A stretch of 64,000 nt of DNA from Euglena gracilis (Eukaryota; Euglenida; Euglenophyceae; Euglenales). Every line of letters starts with the position of its first letter. The first letter of the stretch is position 1. The stretch is taken from assembly GCA_039621445.1 (NCBI GenBank), contig CP154954.1:17266589-17330588 (forward strand), read 5' to 3'. The notes beneath the pieces are model-generated. The model ran no database searches and had not been told where the DNA came from. It saw nothing but the letters and a program-made list of their open reading frames with translations. Position numbers and translations under genes: made by a program. Below, piece after piece: positions 33,357 to 42,699 of this stretch.

Positions 33357-36300
33357 ATGTCCCGCCCCCCATCGCCAGCGCCCTCAGTCCCCGACGTGCC
33401 GGAGCCCCTCACGGTACCCCCCACCCAAGGTCCCTTGCAGGAGGAGGAGGAGGAAGCAGAGGGGGAGAGGCGGAGGAAGAAGAAGAAGCGAGTGGTGGAG
33501 GCCATCGCGACATGGGCGGGCGGGAGGCCTGAGGACTGGCTGTTGCCGGGTGAGCAGCGCATCGAGCTCACCAAGGTGCGCTTCGACCTGAGCTGCCGAG
33601 AGGGGCAGGTGCGGTCGTTGGTGGCGGAGGACGTGGACCGCGTCTACGAGGCCATGCGCACCAACCCCCCCACCACGGTGCAGAGAGTCGTGGTCTGGGC
33701 GGCAGACACGATAGGTATGCGCATGTGCGCATTGTTTGTTGGTTGGTGATTTGCTTTGCATGATGAATTTATGGATGGATATGCATTGATTGAATTGGCG
33801 AATGCGCACCCGCGCAAACATGCAGTGGCTTTGGCATTCATACCTGGCTTGCAGCCTCTTTCCATCCCCCTGCCTTCCTCGTTCGTCTCGTCACAGATCG
33901 GGAGTACGTGGTGGTGGGCGGCCAGCACATGACCGCGGCGCTGAAGAGGATGGCGGAGGACTTCCTGAAGGAGCGGCGAGGTGCCGGAGCAGTACCGGTG
34001 GGTGCTGGCGAGGGTGCTGAAGCACGGCAGCTGGCCGGTGGCGACAACCAGGCGCAGCAGATGCAGGTCCACGGCCTCCCCCTCAGCAGCTTCGCGGCGC
34101 TGCTGCTGGGCGACGACGTGCGGGCGGAGGCCAACCCGAAGGTGAGGCCTGGCGGTGGCGCTGCGGAAGGCGGGGGGGGTTCGGTCGGAGCGGCGAGGGG
34201 GGCCTCACCGCGGGGCGCTGTCCAGGCCATGATGACCGAGATCACCACGATGCCAAGCGCCCCATCCCTCCTCCATTAGGTCGGTGGACCTTCAGCCGCT
34301 CGCCCATGACGGGGTAGCGGGGCCCTCGCAGGTTGCCGCCAACAGTCCAAGGTGGACTGACGCTTCGGTGGGGGCACGTCGGCCTCAGCGGCCGGAGACC
34401 GTGCCCTGGTTGATGATCGCGGCGTGGCGGGGGGCTTGGCTGACGCTGCTCGTGCCGGAGGGGCTGTCCGCTGCCTCTTCACTGGAGCCAGGTCCTCCAC
34501 CGCTCGCGCCCGCCGGTGATCCGCCTCCTCCGCCGGCGCCGAGACGCGTAAAGATGACAGGTAATCCTTCCACCGTTGCTGGAACAGCTCGTACCAGGCA
34601 GCTGGCTCCCCATGGGCGGGTGTTACGATCTGCACCGGCCAGCGCTGGTTGTGGCTGTCCCGCAGGCCCGGTCCCAGGGCACCGACCACATCTCGGGGGA
34701 TCATGTAATCCCGCAGCTCGTCGTCCAGGCCAACCTGGCGACGCAGGCGACGGGTGAAGCCCAAGGCCAGCGCGGACTCCGAGCTGCCCGCGGTGGACGG
34801 GAAGGGCATGCCCTTGTCCACCTCCCACAGCAGAAGGAGCGCTTTGCTCGGCAACCCCTGCTCCACCGCTGCCGCCCGCAGGTGGGGGTGATACCGCAGC
34901 CAAGCAGCAAGGCCTGCATCCACCTCCTCGATGGTTGCCGCGGAACGGGGAACCGGACGGGCAGCTAATTCGCGCTCAGCCCGCTGGCGCCACCGGTCCG
35001 CATCCCGATGCATGCTGGGGGTGCGGTTATACAGCCGTGGCGCTGCGGAAGGCGGGGTAAGACAGGACCCAGAAGACGGTGTGGCTCGTGCTGTATGGGG
35101 GTAATGGATGATGATGCAATGTGGGTGGTCAGGTTCGGGAGATGGCATGCAGCAGTGTGTGGCATAACATGATTGCGCACATGCGCATTCTTATAAGAGA
35201 AGAATGCGCATGTTCGCATTTTGGTCCGTTCAATGGAATGTTCATATACTTGTCTCCCGCCTCCCACACTCAGGACACGGCAACCAAGGCGTACAGCCCC
35301 CTCCAGCGCTGGGTGGAGCAGCTGGGGCAGCAGGCCATCGAGACGCTGCGGAAGCTGGAGGTGGCGAAGAAGGGGCTGACGGTGTCGGCGCTGCGGTCCC
35401 TGAGGATGCTGATGACACCGGAGGCGCGGGCGGCGGTGGTGCCGGCGCTGCTGGGGGAGAAGCCCAAGCTGCAGGACTTCGAGAAGGCGGTGAGCGACGC
35501 CTGCCTGGAGATGTGGATCAACTTCCACTGGACGGAGGCCAACCGCTTCATCCACCCGGACGTTGGTGTGTTTGTTGTGTCGCCCACCCACGTTTGCATT
35601 TCGTGCCATGGAACGTGATGGATGCAGCATGCTATGGGCATTGATGGCTTGGTGTGGGGTGCACTGCATAGTATGATTTGATTGCGAACCTGCGCATTCT
35701 CCCAACCACTCCCGTACACTGCCCTCGCAGTGGAGGACTGGGCCGCCAGACGGAGGTTCAAGGATGCCGTCGCACTCCGCCACCTGGTCGTGCGGCTCGG
35801 GCGGTGGGAGTGGCGGGAGGACGCGCCGTGCCCGCCCTTCACGGCGCTGGCCACCGCCGAGGTCTGGACGTCGGTGAAGTTCGAGGCGCTGCGGGAGAGC
35901 CTGGCCGCCCCGCGCCCGAAACCCAAGGTGGTGGTGACGGAGGACCCGGCGCACCTGGCCTGCGTGGACTACGCGCGGGAGATCCAGGGGGAGCAGAAGA
36001 CCCTGGCGAGGGTGTTTTGCTACTCGGCGTCGTCGGAGGCGGGGGTGCCGATGCAGGCGGAGCAGGCTCGGGTCCGGATGGTGGTTGTGCAGGCTGAGCG
36101 AGGGGTGGCGATCGCGCCGCAGGTGTACGCCGTGGCGGACGACGTCCCCGTGGTGGTGTTTGGGATGCCGGCGCAGGCGCTGGCCACGGTGGAGCACATC
36201 CACCGGCGGGTGGCCACCAAGCACCGTACCCGCCCCCCGGGCAATTGTCGCGTGACAAATCGGGCAGCACGGAGGGGGGTGACAATTTCCCGGGGTGACA

Positions 36301-38448
36301 ATTTGGCCGGCACAGAGGGGGGTGACAATTGCCCGGGGGCGTCAATTGCCCGGGGGCGTCAATTGCCCACCCATGTAGGCCACATTAAATCCAAATGACC
36401 AAAAACACCATCTGAAACACCAGTGAACACGCAAAAATGAACCTATGTTTGTGATATTGTGCAGAGCATTTGGTATGTGACATTTCTCAGCACGTTCTAG
36501 CGAAATAGAGGACCAATCGAGTCGTGTCGGCGAAAAGAAAGTTCACAAACATCTTCTGTGGGGGGGGGTGACAAATTGGGCAGCACGGACGGGGGTGACA
36601 ATTTCCCGGGTTGCAAATTGGCCGGCACAGCCAGGGGTGACAATTGCCCGGGGGCGTCAATTGCCCGGGGGCGTCAATTGCCCGGGGGCGTCAATTGCCC
36701 GGGGGGGGGGGCGGGTATCGATGTAGACTGCTGGGTGAGGACCGAGGTGGTGGAGTTCGGGGCGCAGCGCCACCGGCCGGTGAAGTTCTCCCTCCACGTC
36801 CTCCTCCACGACACGGAGCTGGACAGGCTCAAGGTCTGTGTCTGCAACCCCTCCCTGATGCTCTGAGTCAATGGCAATGCATAAACGCTGTGTCTCTGGA
36901 TGCATATTACGCCAGAAGAGTGCTTGGGTGCGGTCCTGGCAATGAATGCGCACTTGCGCAATCCTCCCTGCATGGGATGATTGCGCATGTGCGCATTCTT
37001 ATTTGCGTTTATAAGATGTTGCATTCCATGTCTCTGTTGGCATTCCATATGCAGTACTGAATGCGCACCTGCGCAATGCCTACCCCCTTTGCCATCCCTG
37101 CTCAGGTCCCCCCCGTCATCCTCTGGGACCGGGAGTCCAACGGCTCCTCCGACGCGTTGCACTGGGCCGTGGTGGACTACCTGTGGCGGCGGGCTGTCCG
37201 GCGACCGGTGGAGGCGGACAGCTTCCTCCTCCTCCAGCTCCCCTCGGCGGTGCGGGTGGGCCACATCCTCAACTGGACGCCCAACCCCCCGCACATGGTG
37301 GCGGTGCTGACGGGGAAGGAGAGGGTGCAGCCGGTGGAGTACACCGAGCACATCCGCCACGCCGTGCAGGAGGCCTGCCCGGTGGACAACACCGGGCTGT
37401 GGAAGCAGCTGCAGGACGCGGTGGAGAAGTCCGAGCCGCTGTGGACGGTGGTGGAGTCCGAGGTGCTGAAGCAGCTGCTGGAGGTGAAGGCGACGGAGGC
37501 CCAGGCCCGGAAGGAGGCCGTCCAGCGACGGGCGGAGAAGAAGAAGGAGCGGGCGGCCAAGCGGGCCGCACAGCGGGGGAAGGCCAAGGCCAAGCCCAAG
37601 GCCCGGCCCAAGCCCAGCACCTCCCAGGGGGTGCCCCAGTCCCTGCTGCGCACGGCCCGGATCTACGAGCGGCGGATCCGGAGGAACATCGCCCGGGAGG
37701 AGGGGCGGCCACCGGTGTTCACGTCGGATGAGGAGGAGGAGGATGAAGAGGGTGAGGAAGAGGAGGGTGATGATGAGGAGGGCCAGGGGGCCAGTGGAGG
37801 GTCGTCGCCGCTGTCGTCGCACCCCAGCTACGAGGAGGGGGAGGAGCCCGAGGGGGAGGCGGAGCCCGAGGTCCCGGAAGGCCAAGAGGAGGCCTCCGCA
37901 CAGGTGGTGGAGGGCGAGGGTGGCGAGGAGGGGGAGGGGGAGGGGAGCAGAGGGCCGCCCAGGCTGTGGTGGAGCCAGAGACCGTGGTGGAGTCCGAGGA
38001 GGAGGAAGGGGCCAGGGGGAGGGAAGAACGGCGAAGGCAGCCCGTGGTCCCGGTGCCCCCAGTGGAGGAGGTGGAGGCCCCAGAGCCCACTCCCCCCCCG
38101 CCCCGCCCAGCGCCCAAGCAGCCCAGCGGCCCCCCACCCCTCGGCATGGTCCGCCGCCCGGCGGGCAAGACCCTCCCCCCGCCCCGGAGGCCCTCACCCC
38201 CAAGGAAGAAGAAGAGGGGTACCCAGGAGGAGGAGCCGGAGGCGACGCCACCCCCCAAGCGGAGGACCTCCCTGCTGTCCAGCCCCAGCCCCAGTCCCAG
38301 CCGCCCCGAAGACCCGCCGGGCGGCAACGTCCCAAGCAGCAGCGCCCGCGCCTCCCACGCCTCCAGCCAGCCTCCCTCCCCCAGCCCCCAGCCCCCAGCC
38401 GGTGCCCGATCCCCAGCCCAGTCCCCAGCCCGCGGCCCCCAGCAGTAG
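33357..38448 (+). CDS. ParB/sulfiredoxin-fold protein of the large element (five exons)
   Basis: Exons: 33357-33714, 33897-34141, 35274-35565, 35731-36833 (carrying a 487-bp insertion at 36229-36715) and 37106-38448. All introns are GT...AG and the phases agree (1, 0, 1, 0). The N-terminus is acidic then basic (EEEEEAEGERRRKKKKR). Residues of about 65-150 form the ParB/Srx-like domain: IELTKVRFDLSCREGQVRSL, VDRVYEAMRTNPP and DREYVVVGGQHMTAALKRM, where GGQH is the conserved nucleotide-binding/catalytic-type loop, then EQYRWVLARVLKHGSWPV. The middle is alpha-helical. Exon 5 has ILWDRESNGSSDALHWAVVD, then coiled-coil, Lys/Arg-rich and Asp/Glu-rich tails. Small frame slips occur near 33,985-34,060 and 37,940. 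After the TAG at 38,448 a coding-like frame continues to TGA at 38,535. DNA-site binding is an inference. Confidence 0.72.
33718..33816 (+). promoter_or_regulatory. Palindromes immediately inside intron 1 of the ParB-like gene
   Basis: The donor is G|GTA and the first palindrome TGCGCATGTGCGCA starts three bases into the intron at 33,718. A variant follows at 33,803. The position next to the 5' splice site could affect splicing through a stable hairpin, or could simply be tolerated there. Confidence 0.5.
34155..35057. repeat. 21-bp direct repeats flanking the nested antisense gene
   Basis: GTGGCGCTGCGGAAGGCGGG plus one more G occurs at 34,155-34,175 and again at 35,037-35,057, on either side of the antisense ORF. 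The duplication looks like the footprint of an insertion or a segmental duplication of the intron's start. Confidence 0.75.
34276..35013 (-). CDS. Antisense gene nested in intron 2 of the ParB-like gene
   Basis: From the ATG at 35,013 the protein is 245 residues (MHRDADRWRQRAERELAARP). The frame is open further upstream, to 35,148. It is intact, unlike the neighbouring genes. The N-terminal two thirds look globular and helical: AATIEEVDAGLAAWLRYHPH, LPSKALLLLWEVDKGMPF, ALGFTRRLRRQVGLDDELRD and WYELFQQRWKDYLSSLRV. The C-terminal third is basic and disordered, and about 15 residues before the end carries KRQSTLDCWRQP, which resembles a PCNA-interacting (PIP) box (Q-x-x-L-x-x-aromatic). The ORF is bounded by 21-bp direct repeats, suggesting it was acquired as a unit. 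The family is not recognised. Confidence 0.65.
   Translation of the reverse strand: MHRDADRWRQRAERELAARPVPRSAATIEEVDAGLAAWLRYHPHLRAAAVEQGLPSKALLLLWEVDKGMPFPSTAGSSESALALGFTRRLRRQVGLDDELRDYMIPRDVVGALGPGLRDSHNQRWPVQIVTPAHGEPAAWYELFQQRWKDYLSSLRVSAPAEEADHRRARAVEDLAPVKRQRTAPPARAASAKPPATPRSSTRARSPAAEADVPPPKRQSTLDCWRQPARAPLPRHGRAAEGPPT
36227..36717. mobile_element. 487-bp TA-flanked miniature element inside exon 4 of the ParB-like gene
   Basis: The element spans 36,229-36,715, begins CCCGCCCCCCGGGCAATTG and ends with its complement (a longer G-run). TA lies on both sides (36,227-36,228 and 36,716-36,717). Internally it has repeated GGTGACAATT and GGCGTCAATTGCCCGGG blocks near both ends. Removing the element and one TA restores an unbroken reading frame from KHR into IDVDCWVRTEVVEFG. 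No ORF. TA duplication is typical of Tc1/mariner-like and some other families. Confidence 0.88.
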
Positions 38449-38449
38449 C

Positions 38450-39730
38450 AGTCCCCCGCAGCGCGGACCTCCCTGCAGGAGCGGACGACCAAGTTCACCC
38501 TGCTGCCCTTCCCGCCGCCGCGGAAGGAGAAGTGAGTCCACAGGGGGGTGCACTCCTCTTCAGACTCCTCAGCCCAGTGCAAACATTGCGCATGCGCGCA
38601 TTCTTCTGCTCACAGTGTGCTGATTGCGCACATGCGCATTGTTTTCCCATGCACACCCCTCTCTTCCCCAGAGGCAATCCCCTCCCGTTCTGCCAACCCC
38701 TCTCGCGTGCACAGTCGACATAGCCGCCGGTGGGTACACACAGTGCACACAGCGTCCGGGCCAAAAGAATGCGCACATGCGAATTCATCCCCTCTCCTGA
38801 ATCGTGCATGCCTTTTGGATTTGGTTTACCACGCGGTGCATGCACACCGACCAGCAGCACACACCCCAAGCATACACCTAGGCGGTCCACTGGACCAGGG
38901 TGGCACACCCGAGGCCACTCGGGGGTGCACCCCTGGGAGGTGGGCCAGGTGCGAGCACGCCCCTCCCTCTCTCTCTCCCCCATGGGAGAGACACAAAGGA
39001 CCAAGGGGAGTGAACCTACCAGCGCGTCCAGCGCTGCGCCGGGGCCGGCTGCGGCGGGGCGTCGGGCGGCGCAGGCGTGCGGCCAGAGGGCCGCAGTGTG
39101 TGCGAGGCACGGCGTGCCTGAACCTGTCACACCCATCCGTCAACCCTATACACCCGGCGAAGCATACCCACGCCGCAGCAACCATGTGTCGGACCGCCCA
39201 CCTCTCAACCCCTGCACACCTCCCCCTCTATACCCCTGGCACTCTCCCCCTCCCTCCCCCCTATATCGGACCAAGGACCAAAGGACAGTGAGGGAAGGTA
39301 AGGGATGGGACCGGCAAGGGAGGGAAGGGTGTCTCCAGCCAAAGGCCCATGCTTTGCCTTCAAATCAAAATAAAGTTGGGGTGGGGGGAGGGGGGTGAAT
39401 GCGCACCTGCGCAATACCGAGGCCACCGGGGAATGGGGGGAGCCGGCGGGTACTATGCCTTCACCGGACGAGGGTGCCGCCCCGAAAAACAGTGTTTCGT
39501 GTCGCATCGGCTTCGCTTGACGAGGTGTTTCCCCCGGCCGGCGGAGAACAAAAACAGGTCTGCTCAGAGTCAAAAAAGTCGGATTCCTCAAAAAAATCCT
39601 CGCGTACCGGAAGTCGTGGTACACCTTTGCTCTCGATCAGCTCGGCTTGTCGGGTCGGCCGCCCCGTCGGGTGGTGGTGACTCACTTGATAAAAAAAGAA
39701 TGCGCGGGTGCGCAAACTTGGGCAAAATAT
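38450..39730. other. 3' subterminal region of the large transposon
   Basis: This interval contains five palindromes of the TGCGCA family and no convincing gene. The plus and minus frames that are open between 38.5 and 39.3 kb have a Pro/Arg/His-biased composition. The T-rich/C-rich stretch near 39,240 and the GGGTGAATG near 39,395 show no other motif. Confidence 0.45.
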
Positions 39731-39756
39731 GAAAAGTGCATTCCCGGCCGTCTAAG
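39731..39756 (-). repeat. Right terminal inverted repeat of the large transposon
   Basis: 26 bp, perfect complement of 26,998-27,023, followed by the ACAGA duplication at 39,757-39,761. Confidence 0.95.
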
Positions 39757-39761
39757 ACAGA

Positions 39762-40950
39762 TCCCTCACCCGAAGGAGAGACCTATCAAAAACACTCCGA
39801 GAATGGCCATAGATTGGGACACAAGAAAAAAGGCCAAGGCTCTGACTCGTAGCCGATACACACAGTGAAGCTCTGCCACTGGTGCATGTAATTTCAAAAA
39901 AATGGATTCTGCTTCAAATCATAATTTCATCAACATTACCATCGTCCCTTAAACATTGTTTTTGAATTATTTTGCATGAAAAGAAATAACACGACAGAAG
40001 GGAGGACAAAGATTTGAGAGAATCTTCGTCACCAACCGCCCCCCCCCCCGGCCATATTTTCAAATTTCCATGTCTTCCACAAAGATCCACACCTGCGACT
40101 GGTGTCACTGGTGTGTGACGAGTTTAACAAACTTATAAATTAAACTAAAAAAACAAACCACCGGGGCCATTCCAGGCAGGTTCCCGTCTTCCAATTGCCC
40201 CCATCGTTCACAAACCCTGCTTCCTTTCTGCCCACCCTTAAAGCATCGGACAATTTTCGCCTGAGCTCTCTGACCGCGCATTTGCCCCCCCCATTCGTCT
40301 CCAACTCTCTAATTGTGTTTCTGCAAACACCCTAAACTCATCAATAAATGTCGGCCAAGCCTCAGTGCTGAAGACGGACAAATCAGCCAATAGAATAAGC
40401 CTCCCGAGTGGGAAAACTGCATATTTTTTTTCGGCGGATAACTGCCTACTTAGTCTGTTGCTTCCCACCCAAACACCTGCTAACTGCTCAATTATTTTGA
40501 AATCTTGGGATGGTTAGGCAATTTGCCGCCCAAAGCAAGCATTGAAAGTTGGTGGAAAAGTTTTGTGAAAAGGAAATTTGATTTCCCAGTTTTTTTTAGT
40601 CCTGGGCTATTTTTGGAGATGAACAGTTTTTTCATTGTAAGAGGTCTGGTGAAGGCAAGATAACACCAGAGCACCTGCCCACATCGTTGGGGAGTTCCCC
40701 CGCTACCATGGGCTACAGGAGGTAGTCCCCATTGTGTAAAGACCAGCAGCACCAACGTCTGGCCAACGTCTGGCTTCAGCAAAGGGGAGTATAAGAATTC
40801 AGATCCGAACGCAAACACAAAAAAAATGGAATGGACGCTAAAAAGGCAAATAGCTTGGCCACAAAAAGGGACACCCATCCAAACGTTCACCCGCTGGGTG
40901 GGGCAAAAGATGCAAAACCGCCAGAAATGCACTCCCCAACACACATACCC
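39762..40950. other. AT-rich host DNA, no supported gene
   Basis: Right flank of the large insertion. No coding block clearly stands out, although a minus-strand frame near 40,300-40,440 (LSVFSTEAWPTFIDEFRVF) is mildly protein-like. Confidence 0.4.
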
Positions 40951-40959
40951 CGCGTCATT

Positions 40960-41115
40960 GAGAATGGCAGCGAGGCCGCTGCCTGTCCAGTATGCAACGG
41001 CATCGGCCTTGTCGCAGTCCACGCTCCGCAGGCGGTCTTTAAAGGTCCACTTCCACCAGAAGGGCTTCCCCTCCTCCAACGCGTTCCAGGGCGGCTCGGC
41101 CATAGCACAGAATCC
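40960..41115 (-). CDS. Repeated exon family, copy 2
   Basis: The reverse strand, after an acceptor-like CCCCTCACACAG, encodes MAEPPWNALEEGKPFWWKW, TFKDRLRSVDCDKADAVAYW and TGSGLAAILNDAG. It is homologous to 22,290-22,575, including the sequence upstream of the acceptor. The conserved core is LEEGKPF-x3-W-x-FKD-x-L-(R/K)SVDC-x2-AD-x-VAYW. The continuing frame towards 40,800 is hydrophobic and less certain. Function unknown. Confidence 0.5.
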
Positions 41116-42047
41116 TGTGTGAGGGGAATGGGAAGTGAATGGGAGGGGGATGGGGGATCGATATGACCACATATCGGAGGCCTTCAGGAAAAGTGTGGGG
41201 TATCGCAAAAAAATGCCAATCACAGAAATTGCGGAAAATTACGGAAATACAGCTATCAACCCCGCCGGGGGGAGGGGGCTGCCAAGTGCCTCAGAGGGAA
41301 TCCTGGTCCACTTCGCCTCATGTACGCCCGGCCCACCAGCACAGGCACCAATGGTCTAGCTTCGTTGCACACAGGAGGACGGCTCCCTTTTTTGATGATA
41401 CCGATGTGATGTGATGCACGCTAAATCGTGCCCCCCCCCCGTCTGGGAAAAAAAGGGGATACCCCGACGTAAACAGTGGCATGGCCGAAAACTTTTTCCC
41501 AAAATTGACCCAAAAGAGACTTTGGGCGTTTCGGGCACATGGTTTTCAGATTCACTTAAAAAAATTGCAGAACAAAAGGGAGAAAAAATGAAGGGAAAAC
41601 ACCCAATCCCGAGATTTTTTCTCCGCACCTTTTACCAACGCCACCTGGGTGGCCCAAAAATTTACATGTGCAGCCAAAATAACCCCTCCCCGAGACCGAG
41701 CAACGTGGCAGTAAAGTGAACAGCAATTGTGTGCATTGAATGGATGCAGTGGTGGCAGCATTCGGACAGAACAATCACACCATGACCATCGCTGAGCCCA
41801 GATGTCTTCCTGGCACTCACTGCTGGGTGGCTCCCCCTGGCTGGGTGGATCCCTGGCCTGACTCCCTCAGTAGCGTCCGTCACCTTGGGGTAATTTGCGC
41901 GTTAGGGGTGAGGTTAGGTGCGGGGTTTTTCTTTCTTCGACAATGCAGCCCAGTGTTTATGCCAAAGTGTGGGACGTTTCGGGCCAACGTTCTTCCTATG
42001 TCCTAACCCTATGTCTATTGCTAACTGAACCAAAATCTTAATCCACA

Positions 42048-42193
<146 letters not shown>

Positions 42194-42528
42194 ACACACA
42201 TAACCGGGAAGCGGCAGAATAAACGAGCGAAATCGGAGTTGGTTTTGGACGAGGGTCCACCCCTTTGGGGGCAATTGATCTGGTGTCGCCAGAAAAGCGT
42301 GTCGCAATCCGTCTTCCCCATCTCTTGCAGACAAACGCTGAGCCATTCTTGGGGGCTTCCAGATTGAGGGCGATACCGGCCTGTGCGAGAGGCAGACCTC
42401 TTTTCAAAAGTGGGAAAATGCCACCATCACTCACAAATAAAGCCCCACAGGATTACAGATTTGTCGTGAAAGAGCGGAACCTGTCTTGCGCCCTCTGCCT
42501 CTACCCTGCACCTTCTGACCATGGCTAG

Positions 42529-42640
42529 TACGCAACGGCATCAGAAGGGCTGCAGTCCACGCTCCGCAGGTTGTCTACATACCCCAGAAAGGCTTCCCTT
42601 CTCCAACTCGTGCTGAAAGACCCACTCCAGAGTGGTGTAC
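42529..42640 (-). pseudogene. Repeated exon family, degenerate copy 3
   Basis: The reverse strand retains LEWVFQHELEKG and, in another frame, YVDNLRSVDCSPSDAVAY. This is recognisable as the LEEGKPF...SVDC...DAVAY unit but broken by a frameshift. Confidence 0.5.
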
Positions 42641-42699
42641 AAGACCCTGGGTGGGATTTTTTTTCTGAAAAAAAAATTGGGGGGTTCAGGGATAACTTT

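Larger units (their letters stand above)
27061..39714. repeat. Dispersed palindrome array TGCGCA-NN-TGCGCA (about 28 sites)
   Basis: Exact sites start at 27089, 27996, 28076, 29441, 30360, 31343, 31369, 31395, 31599, 31654, 33718, 35174, 36947, 36982, 37062, 38625 and 39400. One- or two-mismatch sites start at 27061, 27499, 27535, 30334, 30386, 33803, 35205, 35683, 38587, 38770 and 39701. Most are extended by GAA/TTC or GAT/ATC. They fall in the subterminal regions and in introns. None lies in a well-supported exon, except possibly 29441 near a frame break. Spacing is irregular, so this is not a tandem array or CRISPR. Confidence 0.92.
26998..39756 (+). mobile_element. 12.76-kb GC-rich DNA transposon with 26-bp TIRs
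   Basis: The ends are perfect 26-bp inverted repeats: CTTAGACGGCCGGGAATGCA plus CTTTTC at 26,998-27,023, and its complement at 39,731-39,756. A 5-bp direct duplication, ACAGA, flanks them. The interior is much richer in GC than the flanking DNA, and carries at least four gene-like units plus about 28 copies of TGCGCA-NN-TGCGCA that occur only here. The gene order is: a WFDNYYK transposase-like gene (28.2-29.9 kb, +), a second degenerate gene (30.4-32.0 kb, +), and a ParB/sulfiredoxin-fold gene (33.4-38.4 kb, +) with an antisense gene in its second intron. Cut-and-paste mobility is inferred from the TIR/TSD structure. The superfamily is not assigned, and 5-bp duplications are known in only a few superfamilies (for example Transib). 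Confidence 0.9.

Noticed and set aside
27061-39714. CRISPR array
   Set aside because: The repeated 14-bp palindromes have no regular spacing or unique-spacer structure, the locus is eukaryotic, and no cas-like gene is present.
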